Shown here in pieces: positions 42,218-53,700 of a DNA stretch of 64,000 nucleotides. The position numbers were made by a program, and so were the translations under genes. The DNA comes from Artemisia argyi (lineage: Eukaryota; Streptophyta; Magnoliopsida; Asterales; Asteraceae): assembly GCA_030686995.1 (NCBI GenBank), contig CM060687.1, positions 163,889,323 to 163,953,322 of the forward strand. Reading direction: 5' to 3'. Within the stretch, counting starts at the first letter, position 1, and each line of letters begins with the position of its first letter. The notes below the pieces were generated by a model. The model had not been told where the DNA came from. It worked only from the letters and a program-made list of their open reading frames with translations, and did no database searches.

Positions 42218-42259
42218 CACAGGGTACCCCGCCGCCGCATTACCCGGGTATCCTGCTAG
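42218..42259 (+). mobile_element. Helitron 3' terminus, second copy
   Basis: The arms CAGGGTACCC and GGGTATCCTG form a 10-bp hairpin with one G-T pair. CTAG follows immediately (42256-42259), then T. The loop CCGCCGCCGCATT and the preceding CATAAAATATAG match the end at 17236. The 5' end is unknown and could lie left of copia 1, which would then be nested in it. Confidence 0.75.
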
Positions 42260-42829
42260 TATCTTAAAATTATTTTCCACGTTTTACAAAATCATTAAAA
42301 CTCCTTGAAAAGGAAGACCGTAATTAATATCCGTGACTAGCCATGAACCCATGCTCACGTGTTCTACTCACTCACGAACTTTTTTCTAAAGTGGTTTATT
42401 CATGAATGAGTGAGTGAGCAAAATATATGATCATTGGCTCATGGCTGATGAATTACAGTTTTCTTTTCATCAAGATGTTCTGATGGTTTTGTAAAACGAA
42501 ATAGATTTAAAATTATTTACATACTACTCTCCCCATCCCAAAATAAATTTTCACCAACAAAAAACACATGGTTTAAGAAAAACATAATCATTACAGCTTT
42601 TTCTTTCTTACATTTTGCACAATGATAATTTTACCCTAACCAATTAATTTATAACTTTTTTAAAGTTTGTAATAATAGCCTCAAGTGAGTGCAATATGGT
42701 AAACTTGATGTATATTCCCTATCTAGTTTTGGAAGTGGATAATTAATTTAGGACAACACAAATAAAAAATGTGGACAATAATATGAGACAGATGGAGTAA
42801 TAAATTACTCACATATCAAGGAATTAATC
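42260..42829. other. Intergenic, no gene seen
   Basis: AT-rich sequence without a recognisable protein, RNA gene or repeat family. Confidence 0.4.
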
Positions 42830-42918
42830 CTAGTCACCCATTGTTTGATCAAATAAAAAACCTACTTTTACCCCATTTTTTCAAAAAATTAGTATCTCTT
42901 AAACCGTTTATAGTTAAG

Positions 42919-42969
<51 letters not shown>

Positions 42970-43035
42970 TATCGTGATGAGCATTAATTATCTATCCATA
43001 AACACTTTTATATACTTTCGACAATTTTTTTTTTG
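42830..43035. repeat. Single arm of the 46-kb foldback family, with (TA)n(CA)n
   Basis: Phrases ATCTCTTAAACCG, GTTAAGC, GATGAGCATTAATTATCT and TATACTTTCGA occur in the same order as in the left arm at 46540-46650. No opposite arm was found downstream, so this is a half element. A (TA)n(CA)n run at about 42921-42969 interrupts it. Confidence 0.6.
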
Positions 43036-43227
43036 TTTTTTTCACTTTTTTTTTCCATTTTATTTCTCTTACTTTTTTCTTGTTTAAACTTGCGTAATAA
43101 ATCAAATACGATTGAACACTACTATTTATGTTCGAGCACTAAAACATGTAGTATAATGAACATAACTGTTTCTACAAAATTTTAAAAGTTTCACCATTTT
43201 TTTATTAGAAACTAGAGATTCATAAAT

Positions 43228-43620
43228 TTCGAAGAAGGTACATCCTTATACTGTTATCAGTATGGTTTGGGAACATATGAGCACATGTCGAAACTACGTG
43301 TTGGATCATGCACCCTCGCATCTTCAGACCCAACCTCTGAAGTGATCGATAGAGCTAATCACCTACTAAAGATAGGTTTTGGAATTTATGACATATGTTC
43401 AAATAACTACGTTTGCTTTTTATTGCAAAACAGGTTATACTTTGAATAGCCTTGTTGGTGGTAGCAATATACAAATTATTAGCCGGATTAATCTAGTAAT
43501 CGGATTCATTCTTTCTTTGGCACTTTTCACGATTCGTCTGTTGGCCTGTTGTGGCTTATGTTTTAGCGCCTTTGTACCATTCTTCAGTTCTCTATCTAAT
43601 TGAACTTGATAACCGACATG
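43228..43620 (+). pseudogene. LRAT-domain (LEAD-SENSITIVE1-like) pseudogene fragment
   Basis: The frame from about 43228 reads a C-terminal half of an LRAT domain: EHMSKLRVGSCTLASSDP, then DRANHLLKIGFGIYD and SNN. The frame then shifts by one at about 43410, after which FAFYCKTGYTLNS continues the family pattern, followed by hydrophobic residues. The region that should hold the catalytic Cys (SNN-C) is where the frame breaks. No N-terminal half with the His motif was found upstream. It lies 4 kb from the intact relative at 47831 and looks like a dead duplicate of a more canonical family member. Confidence 0.75.
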
Positions 43621-44455
43621 AAGGTTTTAAGGAAGTACCCATGAAGTGAAGGATTTGCCAGCGTGGTGAAGAAAGTAACCGTGAAGAAAAAAGGAAACCC
43701 CACACATTGAGTATTTGATGAGTGATGCGACTGTTGCAACACCGAAGTTTTATAACCCGCAGTGTACCTAACCATTGTATTGTAATATATGCAAGACCGG
43801 AGAAGATGTTCTCTGGGGGAATAGTGAGGTATGTTCGAGATGTACGAAAATTTAATCTAACGACGAAAGGATATTGCTTTTGGTATTTTTATATTTTATG
43901 AAAGCATGTAAAAATCGGGTATTAAGAAGATCTGTTTTAACTAATATTAACCTAAAATGCAAGAAAAAATAATATAACAAGAAAAGTATTTTTTTTGGGT
44001 GTGAACTAAGATAGAAAAACATATTTATCTAGGGTTCACTACTCTTGGTTAGTAATCTAATTAATTGATTTGGCTCATAACATTAGGGTAACTTATATAT
44101 GTTGCTTTATAAATTAAGGGGGTGTTTTATAAGTTTTTTATTTTGAACATGGATGTTTTATAAGTTATAATTTTACAAGTTATTTTATAGCTTCGGTTAT
44201 ATTTCGAAACATGAGTAAGCTTAAAATTAAAAGAGAAATATCCGTGAGATCAGGTATGATAGTGTATAAAAAAGTTGTGAAAGAAGTTTTTCTAGAAATG
44301 GATACTTTTGTCGAAACAAAAATATGAAGAAAAACATTTGTGCATTAAATGGTTTTTTTATGCATCAAAAGTTCGTTTTGGTATCCAAATTCTTTTGATT
44401 TTTTGCATAAAAAAATATTGTGAGTCAAAATATAACAAGTTGAAAATTTTGTGCA

Positions 44456-44528
<73 letters not shown>

Positions 44529-45176
44529 TTGTGCATTAAGGCCTGTTCAATATTTCTCTCTATCAAAACTTGATTTGAGATGATATTAACCATGCGGCTT
44601 AAATCGCCAGGATCCCTTACCCCAAAATTGAGGAGAATATACCTTTGATATAGTATACTGTCTCATACTTGATCTGCAACCAAGGGTTCTGGAATAGGTA
44701 CTGCCAGGGGGTGGGAATTGGTGGGAACAGAAGAATGGGATCCACAATCAAGAAGCAAGCTAAAAGATGTTGTTTAGATGACTTTATGTTATGAAAGAAC
44801 ATAGGGAAAAAAAGTAAGGCGGGGGTTGATGGGATACTGAAACTCATGTTGTACAATCAAGTAAAAAACGAAACATGAATTATCGTAGAAAAGAGAAATT
44901 TTTTTTCTCTTTGTGTAGCCTACCTGCTGAAGACCGGTAAGTAACTCAGTGAATCATACGTGATGAAAAATGAAAGTGCTATTCCCCCTTATATATAGCC
45001 TAAAAGAAATAGAATCATGAAATTCTCTCCTGAACCAACGACTATAAAAACTCAAAACTAGAAAACTTACTTCACAATATTTTTATGCACCAACATACCC
45101 CATCTTGTGGAACTTTTTTGAAATTATTCGAGAACTTTTTTTAAGAAAAAAAGTCATTTGTATCATTCACACAAAT

Positions 45177-45230
<54 letters not shown>

Positions 45231-46478
45231 GATCACTTATATATATGCATTAGATGATGTCGTCCACTACGTCTAATGTATATATACAATTTACTGTTGA
45301 AGATGATACGTCTAGGACTTGGGTTAGGAACGTTTTCAACATGATTTTTTTTTTCTATATTTGTTCTATGAGAAACGCGAGTTTGCAGGTGTAGCTAAGA
45401 CGACGTTAAGTTGATGATAGAGAAATACTGGCATTCAGGCGAGCCGCCTAGGTTAATTGATCGAATGTTCGGTCTATTTATCTTCATAGTAAGCCAAGGC
45501 AAACTGTTTATGAAAATAAAACCAATTATTTTTAGGGTTTATTTACAAGTGCTTTAAAAGTATCGGTTAAACCACATTTATTAAACACAAACTTTCCTTA
45601 TAAAATACAAATTGCATTTAAAACACATTAATTAAACTCTTAAATTACCATAACCAAATTTGATTTTTAGTTCAATAACTCAAAGTTAACGTTAAACCTT
45701 GCCCTGAAAGCACACGTTAGACAATTCCTTATTTTTTATATCAAAGCAAAACTCTTTTGATTACTTTCTCACATATTCTTTATGTTTGGTACAGAAAATT
45801 TCAGAGATTAGAAATGAAGTAGAGAATTTTATTCAATTATAATATTTGGTAATAATAGAGAATTGACCCGAGAAATGAAAAAAAAAAATCAATAACATTT
45901 TGTCATATGAGACTCGCATGTATTTGGTTTGTTGATTTTTTTAAAAAATATATTTTTCTAAATAATAATTCTTAAAAATATATATTTTAAATTATTTTTT
46001 AATTTTAAAAAAAACTTATTTAAAAAAAATTGTTTAATCTTTTTTTAATTTTTTTTAAAATTTATTATTTTATTTAAAAAAAACTTATTTTTTTTAAAAA
46101 ATATTTATTATTTTTTTTATCTTTTTTATAAAATTAGTTAAAAAATTATTTTTTCTAAATAACAATTCTATAAAAAATATATTTTAAAAAATACATTTTT
46201 TTTATATTATTTTTTGTAAATTATTTATTTAAAAAATATATATAAAAAAACTTATTTTTTAAAAATTTATTAAAAAAAATATTATTTATTTTAAATTTAT
46301 CGTTTATAAAAATTATTTTTTAAAAAAGTTTTTTTTTTTTTTAAATTAAGCAAATTAGTTTTTTAAATAATCTATTTGACATTAAAATACACATATAAGT
46401 TAGAGTCGAGTTATTCTGCAAACCAAACATTCCTCACATACAAAGGGCCTCATCCCCACCATCCATTTAAAAAGAAAA
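43621..46478. other. Intergenic, AT-rich, with microsatellite and poly(T)
   Basis: Contains a (TTA)n microsatellite at about 44459-44528, a run of about 46 T at 45180-45225, and a long A/T-only-like stretch at about 45940-46370. No supported gene. Poly-Ile and poly-Leu frames here are repeat artefacts. Confidence 0.5.
44459..44528. repeat. (TTA)n microsatellite
   Basis: About 23 tandem TTA units. Confidence 0.95.
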
Positions 46479-46998
46479 TCAATGGTTGAGATTAAAAGCA
46501 TTTTAATATTTCACCAACTTTTTATAATTTAAATATCTCTTAAACCGTTAATCGTTAAGCGAAAATAATTACACCATCGCGACGAGCATTTAATTATCTT
46601 TCTATAGACGGGCACTTTAATATACTTTCGAAAAATAAAAAAAAGTCGTTTTTCTCACGTTTTTTTTCGTGGCCGAAAAAATATCATATATGATATTACA
46701 TATCATATATGATATTATATATCATATCATATATGATATTACATATCATATATGATATGATATGTAATATTATATATGATTTTTTGGCCACGAAAAAAAA
46801 AACGTGAAAAAAACGAAAAAAAAAAATTTGTCGAAAATATGTCAAAGTGCCTATCTATAAAAAGATAATTAAATGCCCGTCGTAACGGTATATTTTTTTT
46901 CGCTTAACGATTAACGGTTTGAAAGATATTAATATTTGAAAAAAAAAGATGAAAGTGGGTTTTTTAAATTGTTGAGATTAATCTCATCCATTAGATCA
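46479..46998. mobile_element. Foldback element with about 200-bp inverted arms
   Basis: The left arm (46479 to about 46680) and the complement of the right arm (about 46785-46998) share AATGG-TGAGATTAA, AAACCGTTAATCGTTAAGCG, AATTATCTTT-TATAGA, TTTCG-AAA and CGTGGCC. The centre (about 46680-46785) is a run of ATATCATATATGATAT-type palindromes. The whole unit would fold into a long hairpin. No coding capacity. The right flank after the arm gave no clear TSD. Likely a MULE-type or foldback MITE. Confidence 0.75.
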
Positions 46999-47177
46999 AA
47001 TAAATATGGAGGGTAGAGATTAGTCTCTTGGCATGTAAAAAAAGTTTGGTCCTCAAATGATCTTATATCTATAAGTTAAAAAGGAAAAATACATATCGTA
47101 AAAAAAATATTACAAAAACTAACAATTTTCATTTCTTCAATTTCCCAACAAAAATGATGGAAATGAAACTTTAAAAT

Positions 47178-47386
47178 TTGGGTTTTGCTAAACAACGCCC
47201 ACTGGGCAATGTTTAATATCAATATAAAAAGAAATTTGGACTTTATTAAATAAAAAATGGTATATATTTAAGTTAATTTTATGTTTATTTATTTTGTATT
47301 AAATGCATAATTACTTAAAATATGGAAAGAACAGATTGTTTAATGTTGCTTAAACATTGCCCAGTGGGCAATATTTAGCAAAACCC
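47178..47386. mobile_element. 209-bp MITE with 8-bp TSD
   Basis: The ends GGGTTTTGCTAAA and, reading inwards, GCCCACTGGGCAATGTTTAA are repeated in inverted orientation at the right end (about 37-bp TIRs with a few mismatches). TTTAAAAT flanks both sides (47170-47177 and 47387-47394). An 8-bp duplication suggests the hAT superfamily. It sits about 450 bp upstream of the LRAT-domain gene, in its likely promoter. Confidence 0.78.
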
Positions 47387-47830
47387 TTTAAAATATACAC
47401 TAACAATTCTCTATCAATTCTCTCAAATTCTCCACCTTTTTATTTGTCTCATCTACCAAACAATAGAATTCAATACATTTCCATTTCTTTCTCTTGTTTT
47501 ATTTTGACATCGATATCGAAATCTTTCAAAATATTCTCTTTCAAACAAAATCCTTTCTATTTCTACCCAAATCCCATCTTTCTAATTTTCGGTCAAATCT
47601 TACATCTTTTCATGAAATATTTATTTAGTTTCTATCTTTTATTTTTATTTTTACTAGTCTTAATAATTTCTCAAACAAACCATACATTATTTTCGGTGAA
47701 CGCACTATGAAAAGTTGGCTTCCAACGCAAGAAAGAAGAAAACAAAGACTACCAAGTTATCTTGTTCATCAATTAATTTGCTTCTTGCAGTAACCTACGG
47801 AAAAACTTTGTTCAGCCGCTTGAGATCGAA

Positions 47831-49174
47831 ATGGAAAACTTTTCGAGGATTAAACGTTTTCTGTCTCATAGAGTGTATGAATGGGAACTCAACAAAGGTG
47901 ACCATCTTTATGTTAGGACAGGATGCTTTGCTTCTAATCACCATGGTATGTAATTTGTTTCTCTGCACAAAATATAGGAGTTATTTTTTTTTCGGCGAGT
48001 ATGTGCTTTAAAGCATAAAATTATAGTTGGCGCCTTGGCGGAGCCACATATATACCATGTGGGTTCAACCAGGGACGGAACCAAAATACAAAGTCAAAAT
48101 AACAAGACTACATATACAATTTTTTGTGATAGGGTGTATTTCTAAGAAGTCGATGTTTTTTTAACAAAATTAACGAAACAAAAATCCATGGACGTCTCTG
48201 GACCCGGGACCCACCCTGGTTCAAGTAACTGGAGGGTTCAACTGAACGCGGTAAACAACTTTAATTTTTTGATAATTTGATGTTTTAGATTAGAACCCAG
48301 TCGACAATATTTCTAGCTAGCTCCGTGGCATAAGTAGTGTTCGATCTGCTCAAAGTTTGCATGCAGTTTTAATAAATTTATATGCTAATGCTTCAATCTA
48401 GCTTGTTTATGAGATCCTAGCTAATCAAGATTTGTGTTGCATAAAACACACTTTTAAACAGGGATTTACATGGGTGACAACTTGCTTATCAATGTTACCT
48501 CTGCACGCGAACGTACTTCTTGTCCGTATAAAACCACAGGGTGTCAACATGGGCTTCCTGATAACGCTTCGGTGTCTAAAATTTGTATGAGATGTTTCAG
48601 GGAGGGTAGGCCTCTTCGTCGCTATCGGTATGGAGTGGGAGCAATTGAGCACATGCTTAAAGTCCCTGGCACATGCACCACGGCTCTTTCATTACCACCC
48701 AAAGAAGTAACTAAAAGAGCGGATTTGATAATAAACAATGGACTTAAACCAAACGACGTCTCTAAAAACAGCTGTGAGGATTTTGCGTTACATTGCAAAA
48801 CAAGCCGTATGGTTCCTCATAGTGATGAGCTCTTCACAGGAACGGGTAGGCAAGCAAAGGGCTTATATGCATTATATCTAGCTCTTGTTACAGGTACAGG
48901 TGTAGCCGGTCTGACCTATTCTATTGCCCCGTATGCTTTTGAGCACATAAGTAGGGCTGGTTATAGCTCCATTTTGGGAATGATTGATCAACGGTATAGA
49001 TTATTACGTGTAGCATCCATGTCTTTTGCTGCAGTATCAACTTTGACCTATTTCAGCGCCAGACATAATTATGACATTGGTGTTCGATCTGATGCTGTGG
49101 TTGAATCCTCGGAGGATCTTATCAAGCGCCTTGACCGGAAAAAACAACCTATGAGTCCTGCTCCTGAAAGTTAA
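47831..49174 (+). CDS. LRAT-domain protein (LEAD-SENSITIVE1-like)
   Basis: Exon 1 47831-47945 and exon 2 48462-49174 (TAA), phase-1 GT-AG intron; 828 nt, 275 aa. The LRAT domain belongs to the NlpC/P60 superfamily. Residues about 21-47 carry KGDHLYV and NHHGIYMGDN (first catalytic His). A Cys-rich stretch (CPYKTTGC, CMRCF) and GTCTTAL follow. The catalytic Cys lies in KNSCEDFALHCKT. The tail holds hydrophobic segments and a basic end (LIKRLDRKKQP). The second family His, normally a few residues after HHG in VIHF, reads LLINVT here, so the H-H-C set is incomplete. Plant relatives have been linked to stress responses and membranes; no function can be assigned here. ATG 47831 fits the short leader before GDH; a 5' UTR intron ending near 47790 is possible. 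Confidence 0.85.
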
Positions 49175-50062
49175 TTGTCTTCCTAGTTAATTTACTGCAA
49201 GTTTTTGGATTTTGATGGGGAAACTACCAATTACCAGTTGGATAATTTGTTATTTATCTTGTTTAGGACTAGCTCATAAGCGAAATGTTGACTAAAAGAA
49301 TACAAATCTTTATTTGTAGAAATTATGTCAGTTAGCCGGGTTGTAGATTAATGAACTTTGTGGGTGTGTTGACAGGAAATTAACTCTCAAGAATTCACTC
49401 GTACATTAATACAACCTAATGGTTTAAAAGGGTTGTTGCACGTACTAAGTACAATCGCTTGCACGCACTAATTAAGTACAATCGTGAATCCTGATGAAAT
49501 GGATGATGCGTATGTAACACACTCATTCTAATTCTTTCATAAAGCGTTTTTCTGATATATATTATTACTTATTACTATTTTTCTGGTAAAGGGTCAAATT
49601 GTTATAGTAGAGTAGATCAGGAATGTGTATGTTCAATTCATTATTAAATGAAAGAAACTCCCTTCATCGATGGAACTTGTTCTAACAACTTGGCCTTGTG
49701 CAAATGCAAACACATTAACGATGTTGCAACTTATTAGTACTCCTCTAGCACGTGTGATCATTATTGACCTACAAAGCAATGGGCCACGAATGCACGAATG
49801 TTTAATAAGCCCTTAGATCCACATCCGGCATTAGGTATAGCCTGCATAATTAGAACTTTGTGCATACATAAAACTGTTATAATTAGAGTCCATTTCCTAC
49901 TAATACACTCATTTAAACTACTTACTTGAAATCTGAAAGATCCTCTAAGTTTCAGTAATTTAACAGAATTATATGAATGAAAACTTAATAAAATTCCAAT
50001 CATGAAAATTGAAAATATAGGAAGCTAAATTTCAAAGATACATAAACTAAGCATAACAACAT
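49175..50062. other. Intergenic between LRAT gene and tRNA-Val
   Basis: Probable LRAT-gene 3' UTR at the start; otherwise no gene is seen. Confidence 0.5.
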
Positions 50063-50136
50063 GGTTTCGTGGTGTAGTTGGTTATCACGTCAGTCTAACA
50101 CACTGAAGGTCTCCGGTTCGAACCCGGGCGAAGCCA
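50063..50136 (+). tRNA. tRNA-Val (AAC)
   Basis: A 74-nt cloverleaf without intron. Acceptor arms GGTTTCG and CGAAGCC pair fully with one G-T. The D-arm holds TGGTGTAGTTGGTTA (A box). The anticodon stem TCAGT/ACTGA surrounds the loop CTAACAC with anticodon AAC. The T-arm contains GGTTCGAACCC (B box). The discriminator base is A. CCA is not encoded, as usual in nuclear genes. A TTTTT run a few bases downstream fits an RNA polymerase III terminator. Confidence 0.96.
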
Positions 50137-50726
50137 TTATTAATTTTTAGATTTTGTTTTCACAATTTAGTATTACAGTCCAAAAACTCAACTCAAAAAG
50201 CACCAAGATTGAAAAGCATCAAACAAACCTCCAAACCTAAAATTTTAGTCCACATTCTTTTAACAACATTTGAGATTCAAAAAGCACCAAACCATGAGTA
50301 ATCCGGGCTACTTAAATCGATAATTTTACTTGCTGTAAACATGTACGAGTCATGTCTACTAAAAAAATAGTGTAAACATGTTTACCATGCAAATCTTAAA
50401 GTGTGACACTTTGATAGTATATAATTAGTGAAGTGAATATAGATATCAAAACAAGAAGTACTTTTGATAATAAGTAACAGATATTTTTTGATTACACAAT
50501 TTTGATTCTTAACTACCATACTGATAACACTGAACATACATGTCCAAATATCATAAAGTTCTAAACTTGATACGAAAATATATATGCATAGAGCATTAAT
50601 TCTAAATAGTCAAAGAAAATATACTAATTGTGATAAGGTCCATAGATTAGTTATCGACGACATATTCTTTTAGCTTGAAGTAGCGTCCAAATGAAGCTCT
50701 CCACATCAATCTGATTCGAATTTCTG
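50137..50726. other. Intergenic; 3' side of the HSF-like gene
   Basis: No gene seen. The right end should contain the 3' UTR of the minus-strand HSF-like gene. Confidence 0.5.
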
Positions 50727-53700
50727 TTACACAGACATGTAATGCATGATTTCTCTTTGGACAATCCAAGTCTCATCCATCTGTAAGTATTTTTCAACCG
50801 CTTCGAAATCAATCTCTAACTCTTGAAAGAAAGATTCTGCTACGTCGTTATTGTTTTCTTCTAATGCACTTTGGTCTTCTCCTAGTTCATTAACTTCCGA
50901 AGTTTGTCCTTCCGTGTTACCTATAAGATAAACCAAGAAACAACCGTCAATTGTTTGAGCTCGATATGAGAAGTAGTATGTTATCATATCTATAGTAGTT
51001 AAATGTCAAACGAACTTATGAATTATACCTATACCATTATCTTCAATAACTAGTTTTGCTTTCTTAACATGTTCAAGATTTTCAATACTTTTCAATGTCA
51101 ATTTGTTGGCGATATTGGCCATATTGATGGCCATTTCCTTGAGCCCGTCCACTGAACTTCTCATTTGTTCTTCATAGTATGATAACCAAGTAATCTTACT
51201 CTTTTGCTGTTGCTGAATTGTTTTCAACCGGTGTGTGAACATTTCCATTTCCGCTGAAGTGCATGTCATGGTATGGTCCATCCATTGTTGTTTTTTTGGT
51301 CTCCTCGTTATATTCTGCAGCAAATCTTCCCTACCTCCTTGAAACCATTCATTAGCATATTCATAACGTTCCCAATTCACCTTCTTGAATTCCTTCAGAC
51401 AAACAAAAAAAGAATAAAAAGTACCCTATCATCATATAAAAAGTATAATGGGGTAATTTTATTAAATGTGATGAAATGCACTTGAGATTCTTTTTCGCTT
51501 TACAAAAAGTACCCAATTCATTAAAATTTTACTAGGTTTGACTTTTGGTGTCAAATGGAAGGACATTTAACTTCAAAATCAGTAAGAAAAAATAATAGTT
51601 TGTATCACATTCGAGATACAGAATGGTTTTTATATATAAGTTTACAACAAATAGCTATGAAGAACATGGTGCTTTAGAATAAATATGGCTAAAATTTGTA
51701 TTCCAAAACAGATAAGTTTGACCTCAAAAGTCAAAATGTACTCATTAGACACATATATGTTGAGCTGCGAATTGAAGCTACTGAAATTTGAATGATTGAA
51801 ATACATAGGCAGCACATGAGTTGCAAACTTGTTTGTGTCCCAAATGATGAAGCTATCACGTTTAGGAAGTTTCCATGATATAAGATCATCAAGTTCTTGT
51901 TTCTCAACCATATTATATAGTTTGTGCAAAAAATCAGGTACACGACGACCACCACCAGCCCGACCACCTCTAACACCTCGTCCAATGGCCACATTTTGTG
52001 TCAAGTCACTTAATGTTGTAAAATCATCAATGCCGCTCTCCGGCACCTCAAATTGATTGTAAAATGTTTTCAAATCTTTCTCAATATCAGCAAAGACAAT
52101 GCTAGGATCTAAATCACTAAATTTCCTTTTTCCGCCGATGTCTTTGGAGAAAGTGAAAATGGGATTGCGGGACAATGACTCAGTGATATTTTGGACCGCT
52201 GATAAAGTCTTTTCCATATCAAGTTTGAATCGTTGTATTCTGTTAAAAATTTGTTTTTGTCCTACACAAACTTTATAAAATGTATCTTTGAATTTGTCTG
52301 TGGCAACATAAAGTGATGGTGTATTATTGATAACTTTAGATTGCTTGCTTCTCCTCTTGATAGTATTTAGCAAGTGTTGTTTTCCTTCTTGGAAATGCTT
52401 CTGCTCAAACTCCAAATGTCTCCCTCCCATCTTGTTAAAACCCTTTTAAAATCGTATTTCAATCGTTAATTCCTATCAGAATCTCAACAAATGTAGTTCA
52501 TGTAATGAAATTGTAGAAAATAACAACCAAAGCAGTTTAGAAACTAATCTTTTAGACTGAACCCAGCCAACCTCTCCTTGGCTCAATCTTTATTAATCAA
52601 AATAGCTAAAGGATTAGCTTTTTAGTTTATACAATACAGAAAGACTAAGAGTAGAACAATACTCAGACTAGGGTTTCTCTCAACTCAGAGACTAGAGAGA
52701 GATATAACAAAGACACACAAAAATTATGAGCAGAATAAAGAAATAAGAGAAGGGTAATCTATATATACCCATCTCAATCTAAGTTACACTAAGACCCTTA
52801 TAAACTTTATCTTGATACACCTTCAGTCCCTGGAGATATGGGCGGGAACACTTTAAGCTTGAACTATAGAATGTAGACATTTAGACCCATGTGTTTGAGC
52901 AGCTGAAGCTTAGTCTTCCAACACTCCCCCATAAGCTTTAGCTTCCAGTAACTCCCCTATCAGCTTTATCTTGTTCACTTGATTTATCCTGAAACACATT
53001 TAACAAACCAAGAACTTTGCAAAACTTGTTATGGTCAGAAATATTAAGCCCCTTAGTGAACAGATTAGCCACATTATCCTCAGACTTCACTTTAACAGGT
53101 TTTATAAACCCAGAAGCCACTTTTTCTCTCAAGAAATACAAATCAATTTCAAAGTGTTTACTTCTTTCATGTAGTACTGGATTAACAGCAATCTGCATAG
53201 CAGATTTGTTATCACAATACATATCCACAGGTAAACTAACTTTCACATGCAGATCTACCAACAACTTGGTAATCCACATAACCTAACAACATACATTACA
53301 CATGGCTCTAAATTCAGCCTCAGTAGAAGATCTAGCAACAACAGCTTGCTTCTTACTTTTCCAGGAAACCAAACTATTTCCCAAAAAACAGAATAACCAG
53401 TAACAGATCTTCTAGTAACTTTACACTTAGCCCAATCTGAATCAACAAACACTTTTAAATCTGTGCTAGTATTTTCTTTAAAAGTAATACCAAGCCCAGG
53501 TTCATTTTTTAAGTATTCTAACACTCTAAAAGCAAGCCTGAGATGAGACTTCATTGGCTTGTGCATTACCTGACTTAAGCAGTGCACAGAATAAGCAATA
53601 TCTGGCCTAGTTAGAGTCAAGTAAATTAACTTGCCAACTAACTTTTGATAACTTGTTATACATGACAAAGGCTCATCATCTCCAAATTTAGACACAACAG

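Noticed and set aside
47357..47830. Frames at 47357-47710 and 47715-48011 as coding
   Set aside because: The real exon of the LRAT gene (47831-47945) uses a different frame with the GDH and HHG motifs; these frames show no family.
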